From Olivibacter sitiensis DSM 17696 (lineage in GTDB: Bacteria; Bacteroidota; Bacteroidia; Sphingobacteriales; Sphingobacteriaceae): a stretch of 64,000 bases of DNA. Shown piece by piece: positions 35,553 through 45,082 of this stretch. The notes beneath the pieces were generated by a model that was not told the origin of the DNA, made no database searches, and saw only the letters and a program-made list of their open reading frames with translations. The stretch lies in assembly GCF_000427965.1 (NCBI RefSeq), contig NZ_ATZA01000008.1, forward strand, positions 13,752-77,751, read 5' to 3'. Position numbers and translations under genes: made by a program. How positions within the stretch are numbered: position 1 is the first letter of the stretch; every line of letters starts with the position of its first letter.

Positions 35553-36933
35553 ATGAGGACAATCCATCTATTTCGTAATAACAGTTTATTGCTACTGTTG
35601 CTATGCGTGCTCTTTGGGACTTCCTGCTCGAAAGAGGAAAATTCTTCTTTCAATCTGAACGCAGAAGTACAACTAAATGCATTCGCCATTGATGGCATCG
35701 AAGGCGACATCAATCAAAATACCGGTGAAATAACTATTGATGTCCCTTTTGGGACCGATATCACCACTTTGGCGCCAGCGTTTACCCTGCGGAGCCCAGA
35801 GCGATCCAGCTGCCGGTACTGTGCTCAATTTTACCGGCACCGTAGCCTACCGCATTACCAATGGTAATCTATATAAGGACTATGAGGTCATTGTCAGGAT
35901 TGTTCCTCCCCTGAACTCATTTGCCATTGAAGGCGTTGAGGGGAACATCGACCACGGTAATAAGAGCGTTTCCCTGTTACTGCCGGACGGCATGGACCTA
36001 AGCGCCCTTTCACCGCAGGTAGAAGTGCAAAATGGTATATCCGTGAGTCCAGCCAGTGGTGCGGTGCAAGACTTTACCGAGCCCGTAACCTACACTTTTA
36101 CCGCTGCTTCATCCAGTGTGGAATATACCGTTACGGTCATCAGCAATTCCATATATGAGTATGCATTCCTCGGTACGGCTGCCAGCAGGGATGCCATTGC
36201 CGATGACGACGAAAAGGCCGCTGCCGATTGGTTCTTTGCCAATTATCCGGAATCCGATTACATCTCCTTCCAAAGCATTGGGGCAGGACGTAGGCTGAGC
36301 AATTACAAGGTCATCTGGTGGCATCACGATGCATCGCAAGACCTGCCAGCCGCTGCAACCAATGCCACCGTGGTCAATGCCTTGAAGGCCTATCGTGCAC
36401 AAGGTGGCGGATTGTTGCTTACTACCTATGCGGCTCTCTATCTGGAGACTCTAGGCGTAGTGCCAGCAGGTAAAGGCCCGAACAATGTGTTTGGCGATTT
36501 TGGCGATGGCGGTTTCATTGAGTATAATGACGATTGGGGTATTTCATTCCGTGGTAGGGAAAGCCATCCGATATTCCAAGGCATAGAAACATACGATACC
36601 GGCAAAGCCAATCTGCTGAGCAAGGGAACCTTTAGAAAGAATCATACCGCCTGGTGGTTCCTGCCCGAGTGGGGCGGATATGGCAATGCGGCCACCTGGC
36701 GCGAACAGACCGGTGGCATCAACTTGGCTTCCGAAGCGTGGGACGATTACCTCGATGGTCGTGTAGGTATTGCCGAGTGGCCTAGTGCAGGTCTGCAGGG
36801 CAACGTGGTGGTCATTACTTTCGGGGCCTATGACTGGTATTCCGAGCCAAGGAACGGCGGTAGTGACAATGCTTATATTGGCAATATACAGCGACTGACG
36901 AAGAATGCCATCGACTATATTAAAAACGATTAG
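35553..36933 (+). pseudogene. DUF4960-type surface glycan-binding lipoprotein, frameshifted (PUL 2)
   Basis: The first frame (from 35553) has a lipoprotein signal (lipobox LFGTSC) and the first half of a DUF5018-like Ig domain, then runs into nonsense after about residue 81 and stops at 35865-35867. The second frame (from about 35795) continues GAQSDPAAGTVLNFTGTVAYRI, a second Ig-like repeat (NSFAIEGVEGNIDHGNKSVSLLLPDGMDLSALSPQVEV) and a C-terminal DUF4960 domain (WWHHDASQDLPAAA, GGGLLLTTYAALYLETLG). One extra base or two missing near 35788-35796 explains it. In B. thetaiotaomicron BT1761 occupies this place and binds levan. Either real or a sequence error. Confidence 0.85.
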
Positions 36934-36953
36934 TACAAGCGTAATCTAGAGAA

Positions 36954-38483
36954 ATGATGATGTATTTAAAAGAAATGTTATTGGCAGGGGCCATCATGAT
37001 GGGATTGAGTGCCTGTAGCAAAGATAATGATACCATTACTTGGCAACCCGAGGAAAGGGAGCGTTTTCTCCTATACCACGAGCCTACAAAAGGTTGGGTA
37101 GGCGACGTGATGCCCTATTACATAAACGGGCGCTTTGAAATTTTCTACCTGAACGATGCCACCGACGTGGAGAAACAGAGTAGTACGGGACAGCATCCCA
37201 TATTCAAACTCTCTACCGACAACTTGGTGGATGTAACGGATGACGGAGAGGTAATCCCATATGGTACCGCCAATACGCAAGATCACTTGATTGGGACGGG
37301 ATCCATGATACAGGTAGGGGATACGTATTACTTTTACTATACAGGACACAATGGTAGCGCCAGCTGGCTACAGAACAACAATACTGGCTGGGTATCTCCC
37401 AATAACCGCGAAGCCGTCATGTATGCCACCAGTAGTGATATGGTCAATTGGACAAAGCAAACCGACTTTATCCTAAAAGCACCATCGGGCTATGCCCGGA
37501 ATGACTTTAGGGATCCCTATGTATTTTACAATGAAGAATTTGGAGAGTACTGGATGTTGGTGAGTACACAGCAGAACGGTAGGGGGGTATTGTTGCTTTA
37601 TACCTCCGACAACCCGGGCAATAACGATTGGAAGCTGGATGGGCCCTTAACCATCCCTGATCATGATTACCTCATGTTGGAATGTGCCGATATATTCAAG
37701 GTCGGAGACAAGTATTACCTGCTTTTTGGTGAGGACTGGACAGGTACGCCAGGCACGCACTACCGTGTTGCCACTTCAACAAGAGGGCCGTGGCTGAAGC
37801 CGGAAAGTGGTAGGGACATGCTTGATGGGCACCAGTTCTATGCAGGTAAAACGGCATCCGACGGCAGTAATCGCTATGCCTTTGCTTGGGCGCATAGACG
37901 CAATCCAGAAAACGACAACGGTGCCAGAACCTGGGCAGGAAACTTGATTACGCATGAGATTTATGCTTTATCAAATGGAGAGCTGGCCGTGAGGATCCCT
38001 GAAGCTTTTAGCTCAAAGATCAATACGGCCTCTGAATGGAGCGTGGTGAATAAGGAGGGAACTGTGAATGAAAGTAATAACGGATTGGTATTGGCTGATG
38101 CCGCATCGGCCACGTTGAATGAATTGGGCGGGACCAATCGCATAACGGCCACCCTTTCGCTGGGTAGTGCAGAGTCCCTTTCCTTGTTCTTTGGCACAGG
38201 TGAATCTACGGGTAGCACCTATGAAATTCGGTTCGAGAAAAACAATAATAGAATTGCCGGGTATAATCTAGGCAATGAGGTGACACGTGTACCATTTGAT
38301 TTTTCCGGTGACGATAGCTATGATATTACCTTGGTAGTGGATGGATCTATCGTAGTCGTTTATGTGAACGATCAAGTAGCACTGACCAACAGAAGCTATG
38401 GGCTACAGCATAAAAATTGGAGACTGACGGCGCATGGGGGGCAGGTTTCACTCACGAATTTCAGTACATTTAAGGCCGAATAG
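36954..38483 (+). CDS. GH32-like lipoprotein with atypical nucleophile motif (PUL 2)
   Basis: 509 residues, lipobox MGLSAC (Cys about 21). Five-bladed propeller motifs: the nucleophile region reads GWVGDVMPYYINGRFEIFYL (D51) instead of WMNDPNG, the stabiliser is FRDP (D187) and the acid/base is in LECADIF (E243). A C-terminal beta-sandwich follows (about 345-509). The GDxMP variant is known in a branch of GH32-related proteins in which activity is often exo on fructans. Surface anchoring suggests an outer-membrane levanase or inulinase, or a glycan-binding relative. 20 nt after the previous gene, in the same operon. Confidence 0.85.
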   Translation: MMMYLKEMLLAGAIMMGLSACSKDNDTITWQPEERERFLLYHEPTKGWVGDVMPYYINGRFEIFYLNDATDVEKQSSTGQHPIFKLSTDNLVDVTDDGEVIPYGTANTQDHLIGTGSMIQVGDTYYFYYTGHNGSASWLQNNNTGWVSPNNREAVMYATSSDMVNWTKQTDFILKAPSGYARNDFRDPYVFYNEEFGEYWMLVSTQQNGRGVLLLYTSDNPGNNDWKLDGPLTIPDHDYLMLECADIFKVGDKYYLLFGEDWTGTPGTHYRVATSTRGPWLKPESGRDMLDGHQFYAGKTASDGSNRYAFAWAHRRNPENDNGARTWAGNLITHEIYALSNGELAVRIPEAFSSKINTASEWSVVNKEGTVNESNNGLVLADAASATLNELGGTNRITATLSLGSAESLSLFFGTGESTGSTYEIRFEKNNNRIAGYNLGNEVTRVPFDFSGDDSYDITLVVDGSIVVVYVNDQVALTNRSYGLQHKNWRLTAHGGQVSLTNFSTFKAE

Positions 38484-38526
38484 CACGGTGGTATATATTA
38501 AAGCCATTTTACAAATACGACATATA

Positions 38527-40047
38527 ATGAAGAAAGTAAGCATTGCATTTTACTGTATAGCGGTGGCCATAATGGCTTCTTGTGGCAATCAACAGAACAA
38601 AAAGGAAGAGATTATGGACGAGCGGGAGCAATATAGACCCCAATACCACTTTTCGCCCAAAAGTGGATGGATGAACGATCCGAATGGCATGGTTTACCTA
38701 AACGGAACTTATCATTTCTTTTTCCAGCATAACCCCGATAGCACCGTTTGGGGGCCCATGCATTGGGGGCACGCCACGAGTACCGATCTGGTACACTGGG
38801 AAGAGCAGCCCATCGCCCTGTTCCCCGATAGCTTGGGTACTATCTTTTCCGGTAGTGCCGTAGTAGATAAGGACAATACGGCTGGTTTTGGCGAAAATGC
38901 CATCGTAGCCATTTTCACACATCATAATGACGCCATAGAGAAAGAAAGGACCGGCTTGCACCAATACCAAAGTTTGGCTTATAGCACAGACGAGGGAAAG
39001 ACATGGACAAAATATGAAGGCAATCCTGTACTGCCCAACCCGGGTATCTGGGACTTTCGCGATCCCAAGGTGATGTGGCACGAGGCGTCCAAGCAATGGG
39101 TCATGACACTGGCTACCAAGCAAAGCGTTACCTTCTATGCATCTCCCAATTTGAAAGAATGGAATAGGCTCAGCGAGTTTGGCGAAGGGATCGGTGCACA
39201 CGGCGGCGTTTGGGAATGCCCGGATTTGATCGAGCTGGATAGCGACAAAGGGAAAAAATGGGTGCTGCTTGTCAGCATCAATCCCGGAGGCCCCAACACA
39301 GGCTCGGCCACGCAATATTTCATTGGCCAGTTTGATGGCACGCACTTCAAGTCCGACCATACCGACACCCGTTGGATCGATTACGGGCCGGAGGACTATG
39401 CCGGTGTCACGTTCTTCAATACGGGCGATAGAAAAATCTTTATTGGATGGATGAACAACTGGGAATATGCCAACGAAATACCGGCGACTACCTGGAGGGG
39501 CGGGGCTACCATCGCACGCGATTTGAAGCTGAAGGATGTGGATGGACAACTGTTCGTCGTATCGGAGCCGGTGAAAGAATTGGAGACCATTTACGGAGAG
39601 GCGGGCGAAGAGGCAGAAGTAACGGTAACGGATGCCTACGACCTTACCGACAAGGTGAAGCGTTTCAAAGGGCAGTACAGCCTTGAATTTGAGCTGGATG
39701 CAGCAAAGGATTTCACGATTCATTTGGTTAATAGTAAGCAGGAAGAGGTGGTGATAGGCTACGATGCCAAGGATAATAATTATTACGTAGATCGCAGCAA
39801 ATCGGGCAATACCGATTTTAAGGACAACTTCGTGTTGAAGGCAACGGCACCTCGCATTGCCAAGGGCAAGCTATCCTTACGTCTTTTGGTCGATGTCAAT
39901 TCCGTAGAGCTATTTGCAGATGGAGGCCTTTCCGTACTGTCCAACTTATTCTTCCCCAGTGAAGTGTTAGATGGCTTGCGCATAGCTGCCCCGGAACAAT
40001 TGACCCTAAAAAACTTGAAGTATCAGGGGATAAATAGTATTCTGTGA
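38527..40047 (+). CDS. GH32 fructan hydrolase (levanase/invertase type, PUL 2)
   Basis: 506 residues from ATG 38527; lipobox IMASC. Canonical GH32: GWMNDPNG (nucleophile D51), WGHATSTDLVHWEEQPIAL, FRDPK (D179), WECPD (acid/base E230), and a C-terminal beta-sandwich with SVELFADGG. It hydrolyses beta-2,1 or beta-2,6 fructosyl bonds, releasing fructose. Last gene of PUL 2, 43 nt after the other GH32 and just before a bidirectional terminator. No fructokinase is in the window, so phosphorylation must be encoded elsewhere. Confidence 0.95.
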   Translation: MKKVSIAFYCIAVAIMASCGNQQNKKEEIMDEREQYRPQYHFSPKSGWMNDPNGMVYLNGTYHFFFQHNPDSTVWGPMHWGHATSTDLVHWEEQPIALFPDSLGTIFSGSAVVDKDNTAGFGENAIVAIFTHHNDAIEKERTGLHQYQSLAYSTDEGKTWTKYEGNPVLPNPGIWDFRDPKVMWHEASKQWVMTLATKQSVTFYASPNLKEWNRLSEFGEGIGAHGGVWECPDLIELDSDKGKKWVLLVSINPGGPNTGSATQYFIGQFDGTHFKSDHTDTRWIDYGPEDYAGVTFFNTGDRKIFIGWMNNWEYANEIPATTWRGGATIARDLKLKDVDGQLFVVSEPVKELETIYGEAGEEAEVTVTDAYDLTDKVKRFKGQYSLEFELDAAKDFTIHLVNSKQEEVVIGYDAKDNNYYVDRSKSGNTDFKDNFVLKATAPRIAKGKLSLRLLVDVNSVELFADGGLSVLSNLFFPSEVLDGLRIAAPEQLTLKNLKYQGINSIL

Positions 40048-40066
40048 TGGTGTATAACCGTTGAAG

Positions 40067-40103
40067 AAAAAGGCCTTTGGTAACTATGCCAAAGGCCTTT
40101 TTT
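40067..40103. terminator. Bidirectional terminator between PUL 2 and LysR gene
   Basis: AAAAAGGCCTTTGG pairs with CCAAAGGCCTTTTT around a 9-nt loop, with A and T runs on both sides, so it can stop transcription from both converging genes. Confidence 0.9.
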
Positions 40104-40998
40104 ATGTCTCCTTCGCCTGCTTTATCAATTCCTCAATGAGTATACGGGCTGCCTTTTTCTGGTATATTTCTTTTTGCCAGATGACGTAGGCGTGCTGTAT
40201 GATCACCTTGCCATCTTCGCCCTTTATGGGGATGCCCATTAGGTGTGGCCAATTTCTCGCTAAGGACTGCTCGGTCACAATGGTGGCCCAATTGCTGGAG
40301 ACTACCAGCTCCAGGGTAGATCGTACATCGTTCAGTTCCATGCGTATCCGAGGCTTCAGTCCTTTTTGCTTGAACAGCTTGTCGATGAACCTTCGCGTCC
40401 TGAATTCATTTCCAGGTAACACCATTTCCTGTTCCGCAAGTTCTTCGATGCTCACCTCCTTGCGGCCTGCAAGGGCGTTTTGGTCGGATACCGCCATCAT
40501 CAACCTCGATGTCAGTAGAAATTGTTTGATCAGCTCATCATCGTCGCTCTCGATATGAAAGGTGAGAATAAGGTCGAGCTGGGAGGCGCGCAACTTCTGC
40601 TCTAGTACGGCCGAGGTACCATATTCCATATAAGTATGTATTTTGGGGTAACGGGCTGTAAACGAAGCCAGCGCTTTGATAAGTGCGTGAGAGAGCGCAT
40701 AGGTCACTCCAATGCGCAACTCCCCGGTAGCCAATTGTTGAAGTTCGTTCAAGGCCATTTTGGCCTCATCAGCCTGCTGTAGAATACGTTGTGCATAGCG
40801 CAGCAATATGGCACCTGCTTCAGTCAGGTTTTCTATGCGCTTACCTATCCGATTGAATAAAGGAACACCCATCTCGTCTTCCATAAGCTTGATTTGTTGG
40901 GATAGGGTAGATTGCGTGATAAAACAAGATTTGGCCGCTTCGGTAAAGTTCATCTTTTCTGCCGCAGCTACAAAATAAGTCAATTGTCGGAGTTCCAT
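40102..40998 (-). CDS. LysR-family regulator next to prp genes
   Basis: 298 residues. N-terminal winged HTH (MELRQLTYFVAAAEKMNFTEAAKSCFITQSTLSQQIKLMEDEMGVPLFNR), then a periplasmic-binding-like effector domain (ELRIGVTYALSHALIKALASF, LPGNEFRTRRFIDKLF). Overall it resembles the CynR/OxyR-like branch but has no Cys pair of OxyR, so it senses a metabolite. Divergent from prpB by 165 nt, it is the natural candidate regulator of the 2-methylcitrate genes; in proteobacteria prp is under an AraC or Fis-type PrpR, so the LysR link is an inference. Confidence 0.88.
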   Translation of the reverse strand: MELRQLTYFVAAAEKMNFTEAAKSCFITQSTLSQQIKLMEDEMGVPLFNRIGKRIENLTEAGAILLRYAQRILQQADEAKMALNELQQLATGELRIGVTYALSHALIKALASFTARYPKIHTYMEYGTSAVLEQKLRASQLDLILTFHIESDDDELIKQFLLTSRLMMAVSDQNALAGRKEVSIEELAEQEMVLPGNEFRTRRFIDKLFKQKGLKPRIRMELNDVRSTLELVVSSNWATIVTEQSLARNWPHLMGIPIKGEDGKVIIQHAYVIWQKEIYQKKAARILIEELIKQAKET

Positions 40999-41069
40999 AC
41001 CTGGTCTATATCGGTTTTATCAATAACAACAGTAAGAATAATTCATTAAGCAAATTTACTAAAATACCA

Positions 41070-41077
41070 TACATTTG
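41070..41077 (+). promoter_or_regulatory. -7 box TACATTTG of the prpBCD operon
   Basis: A perfect TAnnTTTG lies 86 nt upstream of the prpB ATG, in the divergent region. The -33 position carries no TTG, as expected of a promoter that needs an activator. A TATCGGTTTTATCAATA stretch (41009-41025) is a possible LysR site. Confidence 0.5.
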
Positions 41078-41163
41078 TAGCAAAGGAATAATCCAATGGG
41101 TGCTTGATCCATTTTAGATCCTTCTTAGTCTCTGGGAATGAGACAGTAACAAATTTACCAATT

Positions 41164-42051
41164 ATGACAAAGACACTTTCACCCGGTGCCCGATTCAGGG
41201 AAGCCATATTACAGGAAAAGCCACTTCAAATAGTGGGAACTATTAATGCCAACCATGCACTCTTGGCCACACAGGCCGGTTTTAAGGCCATTTATCTATC
41301 GGGTGGTGGTGTTGCTGCGGGTTCCTTGGGTATTCCGGACCTAGGTATTACCACATTGGATGACGTGCTCACCGATGTGTCGCGTATTACTTATATATGT
41401 GATACGCCCCTGCTGGTAGATGTAGACACGGGATTTGGACCATCTTCATTCAACGTAGCACGTACGGTGAAATCGCTGATAACGGCTGGTGCCGCCGCCT
41501 TGCATATTGAGGATCAGGCAGGAGCCAAACGCTGCGGCCACAGGCCAAACAAAGAACTTGTCAGTAAGGAAGAAATGGTGGACCGCATTCGGTCTGCCGT
41601 GGATGCCCGTACCGATGAAACCTTTGTAATTGGTGCACGCACGGATGCCTTGGCCGGCGAAGGTTTGGAAGCCGCATTGGACAGGGCCGCGGCCTATGCC
41701 GAGGCAGGGGCCGATTTCATATTTGCCGAAGCTGTGCATGACCTGCCCTATTATCTCAAATTCAAGGAAGCAACAGGACTACCCGTACTGGCCAATATCA
41801 CCGAGTTCGGAATGACCCCTTTGTGGACAACGGACGAACTTAGGGAGGCAGCGGTCGATTTGGTTCTTTATCCCCTGTCGGCATTTAGGGCCGCTAATAA
41901 GGCGGCATTGAACGTATTCGAGCATTTGCGAAAAGAAGGAACGCAGAAAAACGTAATTGACACAATGCAGACTCGCCAAGAACTTTATGAGAGCATAGGC
42001 TATTATGATTATGAAACAAAGCTGGATGAACTTTTTGCTGCCAAACAGTAA
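41164..42051 (+). CDS. prpB: 2-methylisocitrate lyase
   Basis: 295 residues from ATG 41164; the longer frame from 41104 is not family-like. Isocitrate-lyase superfamily barrel with the catalytic KRCGH loop (C124 in [17 protein letters not shown]), and [16 protein letters not shown] and VIGARTDA motifs specific for PrpB. It splits 2-methylisocitrate into pyruvate and succinate, the last step of the 2-methylcitrate cycle. First gene of prpBCD; 45 nt to prpC. Confidence 0.96.
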   Translation: MTKTLSPGARFREAILQEKPLQIVGTINANHALLATQAGFKAIYLSGGGVAAGSLGIPDLGITTLDDVLTDVSRITYICDTPLLVDVDTGFGPSSFNVARTVKSLITAGAAALHIEDQAGAKRCGHRPNKELVSKEEMVDRIRSAVDARTDETFVIGARTDALAGEGLEAALDRAAAYAEAGADFIFAEAVHDLPYYLKFKEATGLPVLANITEFGMTPLWTTDELREAAVDLVLYPLSAFRAANKAALNVFEHLRKEGTQKNVIDTMQTRQELYESIGYYDYETKLDELFAAKQ

Positions 42052-42096
42052 TAGCAGCAGCCATTAGATGCTTTCTGAATAAAAAAACGACTAACC

Positions 42097-43245
42097 ATGG
42101 AACAAACTATTCAAACTCCAAAACCTAAAAAATCGGTAGCCCTTTCTGGTGTGGCAGCTGGTAGCACCGCCTTATGCACCGTAGGGAAAAGTGGAAACGA
42201 CCTACATTACCGAGGCTATGATATACACGATTTGGCCGAAAAGGCCAGCTTTGAGGAAGTAGCCTACCTGCTCATACACGAAAAACTACCTACCCACGCG
42301 CAATTAAGGGCGTATAAAACCAAGCTGAAGGCATTGAGGGGATTACCACAGATTGCCAAGAAAGTATTGGAAGAGATACCCGCAGCAGCGCATCCCATGG
42401 ATGTGTTGCGAACCTATACCTCCGTTTTAGGTACCTTATACCCGGAAAAGGATGACCACAATAAACCCGATGCCAGGAACATAGCGGACCATCTGTTGGC
42501 CTCTTACCCATCGGCCTTGCTCTATTGGTACCATTTCACGCACAATGGACGAAAGATAGAGACCGAGACTGACGATGACAGCATCGGAGCACATATCCTC
42601 CATTTGTTACATGGACAGAAGCCTTCCAAACTTTGGGAAGAGGCCATGCAGATCTCTCTTGTACTCTATGCCGAACACGAGTTCAATGCCTCCACCTTTA
42701 CAGCTAGGGTGATAGCCGGTACCGGCTCCGACTTCTATTCCTGCATTACCGGTGCCATTGGTGCCTTGCGCGGACCCAAGCATGGCGGCGCAAACGAGGT
42801 GGCTTTTGAAATTCAGAGTCGCTATGCTTCGCCTGAGGAGGCCGAGGAAGATATTATAGCGCGTTTGCAGCGTAAGGAGGTGGTCATTGGCTTTGGCCAT
42901 CCCGTCTATACCATTTCGGATCCCCGGAACGAGATCATCAAGCAAGTGGCCAAGCGCCTGTCAGATAGCGTGGGCGATACGCTGCTTTACGACATAGCCG
43001 AAAGGTTGGAATCCGTGATGCAACGGGAAAAGAAGATGTTCCCCAATCTGGACTGGTTCTCGGCGGTTTCCTATCACCTGATGGGTATACCTACCTACTT
43101 TTTTACGCCATTGTTTATCATGTCTCGCATTACCGGATGGAGCGCGCATGTCATCGAACAACGCATAGACGGGAAGATCATACGCCCGAGCGCCAATTAC
43201 ATCGGCCCGGATAACCTGGACTTTGTTCCAATTGACCAACGTTAA
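42097..43245 (+). CDS. prpC: 2-methylcitrate synthase
   Basis: 382 residues, short for citrate synthases and typical of PrpC. Active-site sequences: [12 protein letters not shown] (His), [15 protein letters not shown] (His) and [19 protein letters not shown] (Asp); N-terminal [29 protein letters not shown] is characteristic of the PrpC subgroup. It condenses propionyl-CoA with oxaloacetate. Between prpB and prpD; 36 nt before prpD. Confidence 0.96.
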   Translation: MEQTIQTPKPKKSVALSGVAAGSTALCTVGKSGNDLHYRGYDIHDLAEKASFEEVAYLLIHEKLPTHAQLRAYKTKLKALRGLPQIAKKVLEEIPAAAHPMDVLRTYTSVLGTLYPEKDDHNKPDARNIADHLLASYPSALLYWYHFTHNGRKIETETDDDSIGAHILHLLHGQKPSKLWEEAMQISLVLYAEHEFNASTFTARVIAGTGSDFYSCITGAIGALRGPKHGGANEVAFEIQSRYASPEEAEEDIIARLQRKEVVIGFGHPVYTISDPRNEIIKQVAKRLSDSVGDTLLYDIAERLESVMQREKKMFPNLDWFSAVSYHLMGIPTYFFTPLFIMSRITGWSAHVIEQRIDGKIIRPSANYIGPDNLDFVPIDQR

Positions 43246-43281
43246 CATTTTTAAAACCATAAAAAACAACAATATACATTT

Positions 43282-44736
43282 ATGTCTTCAGCTATCAGCA
43301 ACAATATCCGTCCCGATGCCGATCAAGTCTTGATTGATATCGTCGATTATGCCTTAAATTATGAAATCACCAGCGATTTGGCGTGGTCTACCGCCCATTA
43401 TGACCTGTTGGATACCCTTGGCTGCGGCTTCAATGCCTTGCGTTTCCCTGCCTGTACCAAACTGTTGGGCCCGGTAGTGCCAGGTACCGTCGTGCCCCAT
43501 GGCACCAAGGTGCCCGGTACTTCCTATCAGTTGGATCCCGTGCTGGGTGCATTCAATATAGGTACCATCATCCGCTGGCTGGATTTTAACGATACGTTCC
43601 TGGCAGCAGAATGGGGACATCCGTCGGATAACCTCGGAGGCATATTGGCCGTGGCCGACTGGCTCTCCCGCAAGGCAATTGCCGAGGGAAAAGAGCCTCT
43701 GACTGTCAAGACCGTGTTGGAAGGCATGATCAAGGCACATGAGATACAGGGATGCATTGCTTTGGAAAATTCGTTCAACAAGGTCGGATTGGACCACGTT
43801 ATCTTAGTGAAAATCGCTTCTACGGCAGTAGTAGGTAAAATTCTTGGCTTAAGTCGCGATGAACTCATCAATGCCGTATCATTGGCCTTTGTAGACGGAC
43901 AGTCCTTACGTACCTACCGCCACGCACCCAATACGGGCAGTCGCAAGTCTTGGGCTGCCGGCGATGCTACTTCCAGGGCGGTGAAATTGGCCCTGATGGC
44001 CCAAAAGGGCGAGATGGGCTACCCTTCTGTATTGACAGCACCCGTATGGGGCTTCTATGATGTCTCTTTCAAGGGAAAAAGCTTCCAGTTCCAGCGGGCT
44101 TATGGTTCTTATATCATGGAAAATGTGCTGTTCAAGATATCGTTCCCGGCCGAGTTCCACGCACAGACAGCTGCCGAGGCGGCCATGACTATCCATAAGC
44201 AGTTGCAGGAAGCAGGCAAGACCGTGGAAGACATTAAGACCATCAAGATACGTTCCCACGAAGCGGCCATTAGGATTATTTCCAAGACGGGACCGCTCTA
44301 CAACCCGGCAGACAGGGATCACTGCCTGCAATACATGATCGCCGTACCACTCATTTTTGGTCGCTTGACGGCCGAGGATTATGAAGATAAGATCGCATCT
44401 GATCCGAGGATCGACGCCCTGCGCGATAAAATGGTGGTGGAAGAAGATCCTCAGTTTACGACAGATTATCACGATCCCGAGAAGCGTTCCATTGCCAATG
44501 CGCTCACCGTCATATTCAACGACGATTCTTCACTTCCCGAGGTGGTTGTGGAATATCCCATCGGGCACAAACGCCGCCGTGAAGAAGGTATTCCGCTGTT
44601 GATCGATAAATATAAATCCAATCTCGGACTGCTGTTTGCTCAAAAGCAAAAGGAAACCATTCTGGAGCTGTCGCTGGATTATGATAAGCTAGTGGACACT
44701 CCCGTGCACGAATTCGTGGATCTATTGGTATTATAG
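43282..44736 (+). CDS. prpD: 2-methylcitrate dehydratase
   Basis: 484 residues, MmgE/PrpD family. Recognised from [69 protein letters not shown] and [33 protein letters not shown]. It dehydrates 2-methylcitrate to 2-methyl-cis-aconitate. Rehydration to 2-methylisocitrate needs an aconitase, which is not in the window and must be supplied elsewhere. Last gene of prpBCD. Confidence 0.96.
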   Translation: MSSAISNNIRPDADQVLIDIVDYALNYEITSDLAWSTAHYDLLDTLGCGFNALRFPACTKLLGPVVPGTVVPHGTKVPGTSYQLDPVLGAFNIGTIIRWLDFNDTFLAAEWGHPSDNLGGILAVADWLSRKAIAEGKEPLTVKTVLEGMIKAHEIQGCIALENSFNKVGLDHVILVKIASTAVVGKILGLSRDELINAVSLAFVDGQSLRTYRHAPNTGSRKSWAAGDATSRAVKLALMAQKGEMGYPSVLTAPVWGFYDVSFKGKSFQFQRAYGSYIMENVLFKISFPAEFHAQTAAEAAMTIHKQLQEAGKTVEDIKTIKIRSHEAAIRIISKTGPLYNPADRDHCLQYMIAVPLIFGRLTAEDYEDKIASDPRIDALRDKMVVEEDPQFTTDYHDPEKRSIANALTVIFNDDSSLPEVVVEYPIGHKRRREEGIPLLIDKYKSNLGLLFAQKQKETILELSLDYDKLVDTPVHEFVDLLVL

Positions 44737-45082
44737 GGGACCTCTGTGCTGCGCGCCCTAGCATGACTAGAGCCGCGCGGTAATAGAGTGAAGAAATAAA
44801 AGTATAGAAGGAATTAACTGGCTATGATGAAAAATAAGATTTTTTCGGCCATCAGAATATATTAGAGCAGGTTACATTAATACGAAAGAGACTAACTTAA
44901 TAAGCGTTATCGTATAAGGGCATCCTAATTATGCATGTTTTGCCAATGCCCCTATACGATACGTGATTTTATTTTTTATCGCAATTATTCAGTTTTAAAC
45001 ACTAGCAATATTTTTTCGATGGTACATCACTATCGGTATCGCTAGCTATTTTATTTTTTTTAACCATAATACCCCTAAGTTA
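44737..45082. other. Intergenic region between prpD and pckA
   Basis: 346 nt. It contains a 15-bp inverted repeat (44909-44960) followed by a T-rich tract, and AT-rich sequence before pckA with no clear TAnnTTTG box. A 13-codon open frame at 44824 is the only other feature and is unlikely to be a gene. Confidence 0.5.
44909..44960 (+). terminator. Candidate terminator or operator: 15-bp inverted repeat
   Basis: ATCGTATAAGGGCAT (44909-44923) and ATGCCCCTATACGAT (44946-44960) match in 14 of 15 positions; the loop is 22 nt. TTTTATTTTTTAT follows 5 nt later, as in a terminator, but it lies 172 nt past prpD and 122 nt before pckA, so it could equally regulate pckA. Confidence 0.5.

Noticed and set aside
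44824-44865. Possible leader peptide (13 codons) before pckA
   Set aside because: No regulatory codon run and no attenuator arrangement directly after it; probably chance.
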